From NCBI GenBank assembly GCA_964511385.1, contig CAZEFE010000004.1, positions 1-64,000 of the forward strand: a DNA stretch of 64,000 nucleotides, written 5' to 3'. The notes below the pieces were generated by a model. That model was not told the DNA's origin. It searched no databases and worked only from the letters and a program-made list of their open reading frames with translations. Made by a program: the position numbers and the translations under genes. Below, one piece after another: positions 41,872 to 50,897 of this stretch. How positions within the stretch are numbered: position 1 is the stretch's first letter; each line of letters begins with the position of its first letter. The stretch comes from CAILHX01 sp964511385. Lineage in GTDB: Bacteria; Pseudomonadota; Gammaproteobacteria; Burkholderiales; Methylophilaceae.

Positions 41872-43020
41872 TTATCCATAGACGCGCCCCTGCACGAATA
41901 GCGGGTGCCGGATGCCGTTGCGCGCGATAAACACGTCGTCATCCACCCCCAGCCGATGCGCCAGCAGGGTGCTGGGCAACGGCTGCACCACGTCGCGAGT
42001 GGTATCGCCCCGCAACTGCTGGGCATTGAGCGCGGCAATCAGCGCGGTACGGGCAGAGACGGCGGCCTGAAATACGGGGTCTGGCATGTCCGGCAACAGC
42101 AGCGTCAGGGTGTTGACGACGGCAGCCATACCGGCATCGCGCGCCGGTGCGGCACGGTAATCCGCCAGCGCCAGTTGCGCGGCAGAAAACCACAACAACC
42201 GGCGGCGCAAGGCCGCCTCGGCCAGCATATTGCTGCGCAGCGCGGCGGAAGTGCCGCTGATATTGGCCGGTCTGGCAGACAGGCTGGCCAGGCGCGTCAC
42301 AATGCGCGGGCGCGCTACGTCATCCAGGTTGTCGCCCTCACCAGTTGACCCACCCAGCAGGTTGGCCAGCGAGCGGATCGTCGCGGCGTACTGGTCGGGG
42401 ATGCCAAGCAGCACGTTGATATCGGTCTTGATACCCTGTACCACGTTAATCACCTGGTTGGCCCAGGTCAGCGGCAGGCTGGCCAGCGAGATGGCCTTGC
42501 GCAGAATCTCCAGTTGGTCGCTGGCTTCCGCCGCCATCACATTAAAGCTGTCGTTATTCACCGTCGCCAGGGTGAAGTCATCCTCCACCGCGGCGGCATA
42601 ATCATCCAGCTTGCCCTGGGCATCGTCCGCCACGTCCGGCACTGGTGCTGCCACATCGCCGCCACCGGGCTTGAACACCAGGGCGATGCTGCACATACCG
42701 CCTTTTTCATTGCTCTCCTGCACCGTCCAGCTCTCGGCGCGTACCCACAAGCGCCCCAGCCAGGGGTGCGTTAGCCAATCCGCGCCCGGCTGGTTGAGCC
42801 GGACCAGGAACTTGTTGCGCGCCAGGTCGTAATCCGCACCGATGAAATACGCATTCAGCTTGTAATCCCAAGCCTTGCCGCCCAGGTCTTCCACATCGGC
42901 AAATTCGCCGCCAGGATACTGGTGCACCACCAGCCGTCGCCCAGACGTGCTGTCGTGGCTCTCGGTGAGAAATTCGAGGTCTCCATAACGGGCGGTCGCC
43001 ATACGGTCTAGCCAGGTCAT
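41872..43020 (-). CDS. DNA circularisation N-terminal domain protein, Mu gp43-like (gpN)
   Basis: 382 aa. The N-terminal domain (ATARYGDLEFLTESHDSTSGRRLVVHQYPGGEFADVEDLGGKAWDYKLNAYFIG) is the signature of Mu gpN. It is a tail/baseplate component despite the family name. The ATG overlaps the tape-measure stop by 4 bp. Confidence 0.9.
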   Translation of the reverse strand: MTWLDRMATARYGDLEFLTESHDSTSGRRLVVHQYPGGEFADVEDLGGKAWDYKLNAYFIGADYDLARNKFLVRLNQPGADWLTHPWLGRLWVRAESWTVQESNEKGGMCSIALVFKPGGGDVAAPVPDVADDAQGKLDDYAAAVEDDFTLATVNNDSFNVMAAEASDQLEILRKAISLASLPLTWANQVINVVQGIKTDINVLLGIPDQYAATIRSLANLLGGSTGEGDNLDDVARPRIVTRLASLSARPANISGTSAALRSNMLAEAALRRRLLWFSAAQLALADYRAAPARDAGMAAVVNTLTLLLPDMPDPVFQAAVSARTALIAALNAQQLRGDTTRDVVQPLPSTLLAHRLGVDDDVFIARNGIRHPLFVQGRVYG

Positions 43021-45059
43021 GAGGGCGCTCCGTTCCAGACGTTACCGGTATTGAGTTTCACATTCCCGCCGCCGCTGGTCTGCATGGCCTGGTTCTGCAA
43101 CACCAGGCCAGGGGCAAGGCCAACCGTCATGTTGGCATTTACGTCCACCGGCTTTTTATCGCTGGCCTTTAGCGCATCCTGGATGCCCTGATACAGCAGG
43201 CCGATACCTCCACCCACCGCAGCGCCGATACCCGTCCCCAGACCGGGAACAATACTGCCGACGGTCGCACCGATGCTGGCGCCATTCAGCGCAGCGGAGC
43301 CATATCTTGAAACAGCAGATTCTTCGCCAAAACCGGCGCTCAACGCATAGTTACCGGCAAGCGCCGCCACGCCAGCCACCCCGCCGATCTTGGCAGACCT
43401 TGGAATTTTTCCTGGCAGGTTGGATAGATTGCTTAATACACCGGGAACCGCGCCACCTTTACCTCCACCAACCACCATTGCCGCCAACCCTGTTGCCGCA
43501 GCAAACGCGGTGACGGCGCTGGTGGCCAGCATGGTGGCACCTGCCAGCAGTGGATGCTTGGCTGCAATATCTGCAAAGGCTTCCGCCGCCTTGCCAACAT
43601 AGGGCGTTAGTCCATCCATTGCGGCCTTCTGGCCAATATCTTTTTGCTGCTCGGCCTGACGTAGCTTGAATGCGCTGGTCTCGGAAACAAGATCATAATT
43701 CTTGTCTATTGCCCCGCCAGACGATACGTCATTTGCTTTTACCTTACCCAACACATCCTGCATGTACTGGCGATTGTTCATCATCCCCAGCAGCGCCATC
43801 AACGCCTGCCTGTCTTGTATTAGCTTGCCGATACCGGCACCCTGGGCAATCGTTGCCATGCTCTCCAGCGCGGCGCGTTTATCGTCCCCCGTTTTTGCTG
43901 AGGAAAGTTGCTTTTTAGCTATCTGATAATCGCCGCGGCTGGAGACGGACTTATCCACTAGAGCCGCAAAGGCATCTACCGAATCAACACCCTTTGATCG
44001 TTGCGATTGCAAGTACGCAGGCAGGTTTACGCCCATTTTCTGGGCATCCTTGGCGGTATCGCTGGAATTGATCTTGGCCAGCAAATTGACCACGTTATTG
44101 CCAGCCTCATCTTTTGTACCAGCCGTGATTGCCGCCGCCTGGTTAAGCGCTGCCAATTTGGCGAACCCGGCACGGCCAGATAAGCCTGACATGGTTCCAG
44201 CCGCCATTTGTTGAGGCAGCCATTTCGCCATATCCTTCAGTTCAAATCCGCCTGCCTGACCGGCAGCCAGCGCCATATTCAGTACGTTCGGCATATCCTC
44301 CGGCTTGATTTTGAACGTCTGCATGGAACGGATGCCAATCTGCGCCAACTCATTGGCATTAGCGCCCGAAGCGCTGGACGCGCGCATGATTTGCGGCAAC
44401 ATCTTGATGGCATCGTCCGAAGTCATCGCTCCGGATGCAATCATGGTATCCAGCGTCTCTGCTGCCTGGTCGCGCGTCCCGCCGCCACCTTTGCCAACAG
44501 CCTTATTGATGGCTGATTCGAGTTGCTTCATACCGGCGCGGCGGCCAGATGTGTCACGTTCCGAAAATGCCGTATTGGCCATGTTGGCCAAGCGCTCATC
44601 AAAAGACATGGCGGCCATCGCCGGGGATTTGAGCGTATATGCCGCAGCGCCAACGCCTGCGGCAATCGGCAGCGCGGCCATGGCCTTCTGCGCCTTGGTC
44701 AGCTCGCCCATCTCGTTACGCAGATCTCGCACACGCTTGATCTGCGCGTCATAAGCGCGGCTTAATTCCTTGGCGCTGTACAAGCCGGAGGCGGCCAGGC
44801 TCTTGTAAGCCTGCTGGGTTTGGGATATTTCAGCGCGGATTGTGCGCTCGGAACGTATCTTGAGCTGCTCATGCTGGCGCTCGAAGTGCTCCACGGCGGC
44901 CAGCGAATAACGCTCCGCCGCCACGTGGTTCTTGTACATCTTCTCGGCAGCAGCAGCCGACTTGCTGGCAACCTTGTCCGCCGTTTCGCCGATCTTGTTC
45001 AGCCCGGCGGCAGCGCCGCCATCCTTGAACCTGATTAACAGTTCCGCGTTGACTGTCAT
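43017..45059 (-). CDS. Phage tail tape measure protein, Mu gp42-like
   Basis: 680 aa. Long helical and coiled-coil regions at the start (residues about 10-120) are followed by a TP901-type core (ALPIAAGVGAAAYTLKSPAMAAMSFDERLANMANTAF...), a hydrophobic segment (PLLAGATMLATSAVTAFAAATGLAAMVVGG), and a Gly/Ala-rich tail. The length implies a tail of about 100 nm by the usual rule of about 0.15 nm per residue. It is preceded by a leader element shared with the endolysin gene. Its ATG follows the T tract of a hairpin whose 3' arm holds the only SD-like GGGG. Confidence 0.9.
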   Translation of the reverse strand: MTVNAELLIRFKDGGAAAGLNKIGETADKVASKSAAAAEKMYKNHVAAERYSLAAVEHFERQHEQLKIRSERTIRAEISQTQQAYKSLAASGLYSAKELSRAYDAQIKRVRDLRNEMGELTKAQKAMAALPIAAGVGAAAYTLKSPAMAAMSFDERLANMANTAFSERDTSGRRAGMKQLESAINKAVGKGGGGTRDQAAETLDTMIASGAMTSDDAIKMLPQIMRASSASGANANELAQIGIRSMQTFKIKPEDMPNVLNMALAAGQAGGFELKDMAKWLPQQMAAGTMSGLSGRAGFAKLAALNQAAAITAGTKDEAGNNVVNLLAKINSSDTAKDAQKMGVNLPAYLQSQRSKGVDSVDAFAALVDKSVSSRGDYQIAKKQLSSAKTGDDKRAALESMATIAQGAGIGKLIQDRQALMALLGMMNNRQYMQDVLGKVKANDVSSGGAIDKNYDLVSETSAFKLRQAEQQKDIGQKAAMDGLTPYVGKAAEAFADIAAKHPLLAGATMLATSAVTAFAAATGLAAMVVGGGKGGAVPGVLSNLSNLPGKIPRSAKIGGVAGVAALAGNYALSAGFGEESAVSRYGSAALNGASIGATVGSIVPGLGTGIGAAVGGGIGLLYQGIQDALKASDKKPVDVNANMTVGLAPGLVLQNQAMQTSGGGNVKLNTGNVWNGAPS

Positions 45060-45062
45060 AAA

Positions 45063-45137
45063 TAAAAAAGCCCCGGTGGTAGTTCACCGGAGCTTACGCG
45101 CGCGCGGGGACGGGGATTAGGCTGGAAATGTTTCCCG
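45063..45137 (-). promoter_or_regulatory. Shared phage leader element, copy A (tape measure)
   Basis: Reading leftward: the palindrome-like CGGGAAACATTTCC, 14 bp containing CTAA, the run CCCCGCGCGCGCGTAA, then CTCCGGT and ACCGGGG as hairpin arms, then six T and the tape-measure ATG. The same blocks with the same first spacing occur at 53213-53281 before the endolysin gene. The hairpin with its T tract also looks like a terminator. A TTGACC lies just upstream of the palindrome. Confidence 0.6.
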
Positions 45138-45138
45138 G

Positions 45139-45267
45139 TCAACCATCAAACTTGATGCCTTCCATGTCGGCGGATATTTTGGCGTAGATCATCAATTTAC
45201 CCAGCGGCCATTTCGCTATTTTTTCCTCGTCCTGATTCAAGCCCCGCATCACCAGGGCCAAAGCCAT
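45139..45267 (-). CDS. Tail assembly chaperone, second reading frame (Mu gp41'-like)
   Basis: A 42-aa frame beginning MALALVMRGLNQDEEKIAKWPLGKLMIYAK, whose ATG overlaps the stop of the gp41-like gene. It lies in the -1 frame relative to that gene. A slippery A AAA AAC 15 bases before the stop would fuse the two into a 133-aa product. Such paired frames sit directly before the tape measure in many tailed phages, Mu included. Independent translation from its own ATG is the alternative. Confidence 0.75.
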   Translation of the reverse strand: MALALVMRGLNQDEEKIAKWPLGKLMIYAKISADMEGIKFDG

Positions 45268-45539
45268 CAGGACTCTTGCGCGTTTTTTCCTGTGGCCTCG
45301 TCGGCAATCAGGGATGAGGCGACCTTGTCCGCCTCGCGGAAATCCGCCACATGCAGCTTGCCGATCAGCGCCTCGTCGGTGCCGGTCAGGTTGGCGATCA
45401 GCACGATGGTCTGGCGCTGCGCGCCGCGCTCGTCAAAGGCCAGCAGGTCGTTGGCGGTGGCGTAGTCGCGAAATTTCAGTTCATCCAGGCGCTTGTTCTC
45501 GCCAATGGTCACGGGGTGCTTGAGCTTGAGTGTCTTCAT
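45267..45539 (-). CDS. Phage tail assembly chaperone, Mu gp41-like
   Basis: 90 aa from ATG 45539 with AAGGAG upstream; the frame is open to 45632 but without a ribosome site. The pattern MKTLKLKHPVTIGENKRLDELKFRDYATANDLLAF is that of the Mu gp41 family of tail chaperones. The codon pair AAA AAC near the end, preceded by A, forms a -1 slippery heptamer. Confidence 0.88.
   Translation of the reverse strand: MKTLKLKHPVTIGENKRLDELKFRDYATANDLLAFDERGAQRQTIVLIANLTGTDEALIGKLHVADFREADKVASSLIADEATGKNAQES
45282..45288 (-). other. Predicted -1 ribosomal frameshift site A AAA AAC
   Basis: On the coding strand the zero frame reads GGA AAA AAC GCG, a canonical X XXY YYZ heptamer. Slipping back one base continues as CGC GCA AGA GTC CTG ATG GCT, which is the frame of the 45139-45267 gene. 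The predicted fusion has 86 zero-frame and 47 shifted residues. Confidence 0.75.
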
Positions 45540-45553
45540 TTTTTCTCCTTGAG

Positions 45554-45853
45554 TTAATCGGTGGTACGTTTCTTTACTTCGAGCTGGCCGTCGCCCACGC
45601 CGGAATCCGGTGGCGGCACATCCCAGTGCCACGACCAGCGCCCAGGCAGGCTAAGCAACAGCTTGACCTGGTATTTGCCGACGGCGGTTTTCACCAGGGC
45701 GGCATCCACCCCCAGGGTGTAGGTCACGGTAGTGTTGTCCGGTTTTTTGACCACCAGCGACAGCGCCACCGGGTCAACCAGCAGGCCGGTGCCGCAGTCG
45801 GTGATCTCGCACCAGATGCGGGTGGTCTGCCCAACCATGTATCTAGCACTCAC
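45554..45853 (-). CDS. Phage structural protein of unknown function, 99 aa
   Basis: The start is GTG 45853 with GGAG nine bases upstream; ATG 45838 is possible. The sequence is beta-rich (TTRIWCEITDCGTGLLVDPVALSLVVKKPDNTTVTYTLG, then GKYQVKLLLSLPGRWSWHWDV). This looks like a small immunoglobulin-like domain of the kind found in phage tail or decoration proteins. It lies between the 60-aa gene and the tail chaperone; no counterpart in Mu itself is recognised. Confidence 0.7.
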   Translation of the reverse strand: MSARYMVGQTTRIWCEITDCGTGLLVDPVALSLVVKKPDNTTVTYTLGVDAALVKTAVGKYQVKLLLSLPGRWSWHWDVPPPDSGVGDGQLEVKKRTTD

Positions 45854-46025
45854 AGCACTGGTCTCCGGTGAGGATCTGCAACACAGGCGCGGCAGCAGTT
45901 TTGATGCTCACGCCTGCCTGCTGGTGATCGGTAGCGATCTCCAAAACCGGCGCGCTGCCGGTTTTCATGTGATAGACCTTTGGCAGCAGATTCAGGTGAC
46001 GTTTTAGCCATAACCAGAGCAGCAT
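45843..46025 (-). CDS. Small phage protein, 60 aa
   Basis: ATG 46025 has AGGGG at good spacing. It starts with a short hydrophobic stretch (MLLWLWLKRHLNLL) and then has two similar segments (SAPVLEIATDHQ and AAPVLQILTGDQ), suggesting a small repeat. The end is Cys-rich (QCCEC). It overlaps the next gene by 11 bp. Function unknown. Confidence 0.55.
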   Translation of the reverse strand: MLLWLWLKRHLNLLPKVYHMKTGSAPVLEIATDHQQAGVSIKTAAAPVLQILTGDQCCEC

Positions 46026-46034
46026 CAAATACCC

Positions 46035-47445
46035 CTAATACAGCGGCAAACGGAACAGTTCCGTGCCGGAGTTGCGCAGCAGGTACAGCCACTTGATGAC
46101 ACCCGCATCGTCGTAATTCTTGACCCACACCTTGTCACCCAGCACCGCCGCGCCATCGCCATAAAGCAGGGTGCTGAGCGGCTCCAGGTAGTTGCCGCGC
46201 AGCGAGTACTTGAAAATGCGCCCGGTGGCATCCTTGCGGGCATAGAGGTAGCGGGTCGGTGGCGTAACCGCTACCGGCGGCAAAGGTCTCAGTGGCATTG
46301 TTGTAGGTAATGGCCGCCCAGGCTCCAGCGCCCGCCGTGCCCCCGGCAATGTCAAAGCGATCCAGCGTGGATGCACCACCACGGAATGAGTAAATGTAGC
46401 GCCCGTCTCGGATATCCAACTCGCTCGCCCAGTCCGCATCACCGGTCTGGTCTACCCAGTTGGCAGACATGCCTGCAATCGGTGCGCCTGCGCGTGCAAC
46501 CGTTGGCGCCATCGTTGTCCAGGTATTCGCGCTGCGCGAATAGCGGTACATGGTCACCGCGTTGTTGCCGAGCAGGTAGAAGTAATCGTCGTTGCCTTCG
46601 ATGCTGTACTGGCTGGTGGCATCGGGCTGCGTTGTCCACGCAGAGGATACGGTAACCACCGTTCCGGTGTTGCTGGCAATAGTGCGAATCTGACCGATAC
46701 CCGTGCCAGCGATGATGCGTATCTGGTAATTCGTCCACTGGTTGGCTGTCCAGTTTTTTGCCGAGTTCGTGAGCGTTGAAGCCCCGCCCGCCGTGGCGGT
46801 ACCGCTGGCGAACGAGACGCGGCTGTTGGCGTTGACCAGTTTGCCATCGGTGCCCCAGGTGGCTGGCAGGCCGGTATTGGAGAGCGATGTCCAGGTGCCG
46901 GTGAGCAGGTCGTAACTCTTGAAAATACCGGCGGCGATGGTGCCCGCGTTCATGATGAACACGCAGCCGGTGTTCACCACGAAAGTGTCGTTGTTGGCTA
47001 CGGCATTAGGTAGCGCCGGGAAGCCAAGCGTGGCATTGCCGCCAGGGTTGGTAACCACGCGATCAATTGTTCGCTCCAAACCGGCGTTGGCACCGGTGAG
47101 GAAACGGATGGTTTTACCCATCGCCAGGCCGTTGATGTTGGCCGCAGTCGTGGCGGTGGTAGTGCTTCCGCCATTGGCCGTGACGGTGTTAGACCAGCGC
47201 GCCATCACGCCGCAAGCGCCAGCGCCAAACGTGCCTGCCAGCGCACCGGAGGCAATCTGTACCCAGGCATCTTCGTCATGGTGGTACAGGTAGTGGGTGG
47301 TGGCATTAACGCAGAACAACGCCAGGTTATTCACTCCCAGCGTGCCCGCAACGACAAAAGAGCCAGCAGCACAAGCCGCCGGTGCAGGCGTCATGGCCTG
47401 CCATTCCTTGCGGTTCAAAAGCGGTTTGTTGTTTTGTTGTACCAT
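46035..47445 (-). CDS. Propeller-like phage tail protein, interrupted by a one-base frameshift
   Basis: Read across one extra base this is a 469-aa protein. The first frame runs from ATG 47445 to past 46260; the natural end (RYLYARKDATGRIFKYSL...ELFRLPLY) is in another frame ending at 46035. The switch falls in a CCC run (GGG at 46253-46255). Segments such as YLYHHDEDAWVQIASG, YRYSRSANTWTTMAP and RYIYSFRGGASTLDRFDI recur in kelch-like fashion, so a beta-propeller is likely. It may bind the host surface. Sequencing error and true mutation are both possible. Confidence 0.65.
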
Positions 47446-47448
47446 GTG

Positions 47449-48553
47449 TTAACCCACCATATTTGCGATATTGGCCTGCTGTGCGCAGAGGTTCATTTGC
47501 GCGAACACAAGGCCGGAAGCCTGGTACCCACCGAGGCTGGTTTGATTACCCACCGTTGTCACAGCGGAAACCGTGGTTACGGCTGCCAGGGTCGGCAGCG
47601 ATGACACCGCTACGGTAGAGCCGGTCAGCGCGTTGACCCGCAACGCCCCATCCGCGCCGCGCATGGCACCGAAGATGGAAAGAATTGAGGATAAATCGCG
47701 CAGCGTTTCTACCAGGGAATACAGCGCATCGTCTTCGGTTGGCACAGGGATGGAAGGCAATTCAACTGGAATTCTCCCGGCACTCAGATCTGGCAGCTTG
47801 CCGTTAATTGAGGCCAGCGTGGTTTCCGTGGCCACATCGGCAACGGTAATGCTTTCAAGCGCGGCCAGCGAGATAGCCCCAAGTTCCACCGCACCGCCGA
47901 CAGTGATGTTCTCCAATGCGGATAACGAACCTGCATCCAGAGCAACCGTTACATTCTCAAGCGCCGCCAGTGATGTGGCGCCCAGTTCCACCTCTCCACC
48001 GACGGTGACGTTCTCCAGGGCGGCCAGTGAGGCCGTACCCAATTCCGCCNNNNNNNNNNNNNNNNNNNNNNNNNNNNNNNNNNNNNNNNNNNNNNNNNNN
48101 NNNNNNNNNNNNNNNNNNNNNNNNNNNNNNNNNNNNNNNNNNNNNNNNNGTGACATTCTCCAGCGCGGCCAGTGAAGTGCCGCCAAGCTCCACGCTGCCG
48201 CCAACCGTGATGCTTTCCAGCGCAGCCAACGAGGTGGCACCCAGCTCCACCGTACCGCCGACGGTGACGTTCTCCAGGGCGGCCAGCGAGGCCGTACCCA
48301 ATTCCGCCGTGACATTCTCCAGCGCGGCCAGTGAAGTGCCGCCAAGCTCCACGCTGCCGCCAATAGTGATGTTTTCCAACGCGCCAAGAGAGGCAGCGCC
48401 CAGTTCAAGCGTGGCTATCTCACCGGCCTGGTTGACCAGCACCACGGCAGCGGCGATGCGTGGGGCGCCGGATTGATCCAGCACCTCGACGGCGGCGGCC
48501 GTGCCGGACGGGTTAGCAAGGTCAACGGCGGTATTGCTGACGGCGCTGACCAC
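47449..48553 (-). CDS. Phage protein with about 19-residue tandem repeats, interrupted by an assembly gap
   Basis: The start is GTG 48553, two bases after the tube-protein stop. The N-terminus is VSAVSNTAVDLANPSGTAAAVEVLD; the middle is built of units such as VELGATSLAALENITVGG. The C-terminus after the repeats (TETTLASINGKLPDLSAG...GYQASGLVFAQMNLCAQQANIANMVG) is unique. The 100 Ns put the two halves out of frame, but both flanks join in frame if the gap is a multiple of three. Probably a fibrous virion protein; not known from Mu. Confidence 0.65.
47838..48415 (-). repeat. Tandem coding repeats with a 57-bp basic unit
   Basis: Units encode about 19 residues (TVGGxVELGxTSLAALEN); one type is shorter (VTAELGTASLAALEN). 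Longer blocks recur nearly unchanged: the block at 48260-48360 contains, side by side, the sequences that flank the N gap. This near-identity explains the failed assembly. Confidence 0.8.
48050..48149. other. Assembly gap (100 N)
   Basis: Exactly 100 unknown bases inside the tandem repeats, most likely a scaffold placeholder. The left flank ends in CCCAATTCCGCC and the right flank begins GTGACATTCTCC; these two words are directly adjacent at 48297-48320. The true gap may be zero or a whole number of repeat units. Confidence 0.95.
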
Positions 48554-48555
48554 AG

Positions 48556-48921
48556 TTAGCCGATCCGCTCGCTGGTGTTGCTCATGAAGGTGATCTTGCT
48601 GCCGCCATCACCACCCACCGGCACCGGCTCGGATACAAACGCCTGGCTCATCATGTGCACCTGGCCATCGGCCAGGCGGATGGTGATGTCTTCGTTCTCT
48701 ATGTCGTTGATGGCGACGATATCCACGCCTGGCTGGAGGTTGATTTCCAGTTCCAGCTTGGCGGGCGTGCCGGATTCTGTGTGGCCGCCGTCTTCCGGCA
48801 GGCGACCAGCCTTGTGGTCTCGCTTCTTGCCCGACGGCGTGAAGGTGCCCGGCTTGTCGGCCAGCGGCAGTTTGCCGATGCTGGGCACGGATACGGTACG
48901 GATGTTGTTGAGTGTTGCCAT
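48556..48921 (-). CDS. Phage tail tube protein, Mu gpM-like
   Basis: 121 aa, close to Mu gpM (about 118 aa). The pattern RTVSVPSIGKLPLADKPGTFTPSGKKRDHKAG...LELEINLQPGVDIVAINDIENEDITIRLADGQVHMMSQAF fits the Mu tube family. AGGAG precedes the ATG. It directly follows the sheath gene as in Mu. Confidence 0.92.
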   Translation of the reverse strand: MATLNNIRTVSVPSIGKLPLADKPGTFTPSGKKRDHKAGRLPEDGGHTESGTPAKLELEINLQPGVDIVAINDIENEDITIRLADGQVHMMSQAFVSEPVPVGGDGGSKITFMSNTSERIG

Positions 48922-48954
48922 GTTGTTCTCCTGTTCGTCTGATTAACCTGCGGC

Positions 48955-50421
48955 TTAAACCTCGGCCACCTTGCGGAACTGGCCGCGACCCGCCACGATG
49001 TAGAAGGGCGACAGCAGCACCGGCGTATCCACATAGTTGAAGCGGCTGGGGTTGTCCGGGTCTTGCTCCACCACCAGGTTGTCCTTGTAGAACTTGTAGG
49101 CCTGGCACCACCCGTACTCCGACACCAGCTTGTTCTTGTACACGCTCAGCAGCATGGCGCGCACCGAATCCTCGGTGGTGATGCGCAGGCCGGGGCGGTA
49201 GCCTTCGTTATCCTTGGCTGCCGCCGTGCCGACAAAGCGGCGGATGGATTCCATGCGCTGCTCAAGGCGGATACGCTCATACACTTCGGCGGCGTTGATA
49301 TCCAGGAAGGCATCGTCCGGGCTGTTGTCCGGGCGGAACTGGTACATGGAGATCAGGCGCTTGATGGTGCAGGTGCCATCCTTGGCCACCTGCATCACGC
49401 TCATGCCATTGAACAGCAGGCTGTTGGCCTGCGTCCAGTCGTGGTAACTCACGCCGATCATGCCGGTGAGTTGCACGCCTTCCAGCGATTCCACCGGGCT
49501 GTTGTAGAGCTTGGGCGCAGCAGCAGCGGCCAGCATCGCGGCGGCCTCCCAGGTGCTGGTCGGGTTGAGTTCCAAACTCAGGTTGGCGATGTGTTCGTAA
49601 TTTTTAACTTCGCCGAAAGCCGCCGCCGCTGCGTAATCGCCGCGATGCGAGGTAAAGGCGCGGAACCCGGCCTGTACCGGCGGCTGGTAGCGGCGTTGGC
49701 TTTCGGTATGCCAGGCGGCCAGCGTGGCGGCATCGTTGATGCCCAGCGCCACATAGCGATACCAGCGGCCAGAACCGAGCGTGGCCTCAAGATTTCCGGG
49801 CACCGGGTCGCCACTGCCGCCAGACATGGCGACAATGGTCAGGCCAAGGCCGGTCGGGGTGGTCTCGCCATAGAGATTGAGGCGGATATCAATATGGTTG
49901 CCGCAGGTGCCCTTGTGACGCGCGGTGAGCGTAACCACGGCGGCGGCAGCGGCGGCAGTCGCCGGGATTCCGGCATCGGTAAACGCGGCGGCAATGGCAG
50001 TGGCCACGTTGTTGATGGTGTCACCGGCGGTGATGCCGACGTTGACCACCTTGCCTGACACGTACAGCGCCAGGGTGCCGCTGGCCGTAGGCTGCGCGGT
50101 CACGGTGATGGTGCCGGTGGCCTTGACCCCGGCTACCAGATCGGAATAGGGCAGCATGTACAGATCAAGCACCTTGTCACGGGCGCGGTAGCGCTCGGCC
50201 ATCTGGTGCAGCATGGAGCCTTCACCGGCCTTGGTCTTGGCGTCTTCCACGCTACTAACGCGAATAATCTCACCGGCGGGTGCGGTGCCGGTGGCCAGCT
50301 TCTGGCCGACCAGCAGCATGGCTGGAATATCGCCGCCCAGCCCGGCCTTGCTGCCGTCAGCCTCGACATAAGCGCCGGGGTAACGCAGTGCCTGCGGGAT
50401 ATAATCAAATGGAATCGTCAT
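48955..50421 (-). CDS. Phage tail sheath protein, Mu gpL-like
   Basis: 488 aa, near the Mu gpL length. The subtilisin-like sheath domain lies in the middle (SHRGDYAAAAAFGEVKNYEHIANLSLE) and the conserved C-terminal insertion domain ends in VDTPVLLSPFYIVAGRGQFRKVAEV. It contracts on infection. GGAG precedes the ATG, and the gene overlaps gp37 by 4 bp. Confidence 0.95.
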   Translation of the reverse strand: MTIPFDYIPQALRYPGAYVEADGSKAGLGGDIPAMLLVGQKLATGTAPAGEIIRVSSVEDAKTKAGEGSMLHQMAERYRARDKVLDLYMLPYSDLVAGVKATGTITVTAQPTASGTLALYVSGKVVNVGITAGDTINNVATAIAAAFTDAGIPATAAAAAAVVTLTARHKGTCGNHIDIRLNLYGETTPTGLGLTIVAMSGGSGDPVPGNLEATLGSGRWYRYVALGINDAATLAAWHTESQRRYQPPVQAGFRAFTSHRGDYAAAAAFGEVKNYEHIANLSLELNPTSTWEAAAMLAAAAAPKLYNSPVESLEGVQLTGMIGVSYHDWTQANSLLFNGMSVMQVAKDGTCTIKRLISMYQFRPDNSPDDAFLDINAAEVYERIRLEQRMESIRRFVGTAAAKDNEGYRPGLRITTEDSVRAMLLSVYKNKLVSEYGWCQAYKFYKDNLVVEQDPDNPSRFNYVDTPVLLSPFYIVAGRGQFRKVAEV

Positions 50422-50897
50422 AGCTGATCTCCTGTGTATTTAATTTCCTGGAATGCGCCAGGATCGGGTAAATAATTAGTGATGAGCGCCTCGAAGCTAT
50501 AGCGATCAGCCCAGTAGAGGTCGGCATCGGTATATTCGACCACGCGCCCGCCGCTGAACTTGATGGGCCGCACATCCGGCTCGATCTCCCAGCCCAGCAG
50601 CAGCGTCTTGACTGCCAGCCGGTATTTGAGAAGCTCGTCGTCGGTCTCGCCCGGCTTGTGCCGCCTGGCGTTTTCGATGGCGATCACCACGTCAAAGCCG
50701 AGCGTCATGTTTTCCGCACGCTCACCGGCGTGGTCTACCTTGTCCGCCGCGCGCACCACCCAGGCAGCAGGCAGCGGCAAAGCCTCCGGCCTGATCTGGG
50801 CGTATTCCGCCGCACCGGCCACCTGGCGGAACCAGATACCGTTAAACCCGGCGGGCTTGTCAGCCAGATGCGCAATGAGTGGTGTGAGCGAAATCAC
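50418..50897 (-). CDS. Mu gp37-like protein (DUF1834)
   Basis: 159 aa starting at GTG 50897, overlapping the gp36 stop by 4 bp (GTGA). DUF1834 features: LIAHLADKPAGFNGIWFRQVAGAAEY and the central AAWVVRAADKVDHAGERAENMTLGFDVVIAIENAR. A head-tail junction or tail terminator component by position. Confidence 0.88.
   Translation of the reverse strand: MISLTPLIAHLADKPAGFNGIWFRQVAGAAEYAQIRPEALPLPAAWVVRAADKVDHAGERAENMTLGFDVVIAIENARRHKPGETDDELLKYRLAVKTLLLGWEIEPDVRPIKFSGGRVVEYTDADLYWADRYSFEALITNYLPDPGAFQEIKYTGDQL

Noticed and set aside
47838..48415. CRISPR-like array
   Set aside because: The repeats are in frame with a protein, have a 57-bp period without unique spacers, and no cas gene is present.
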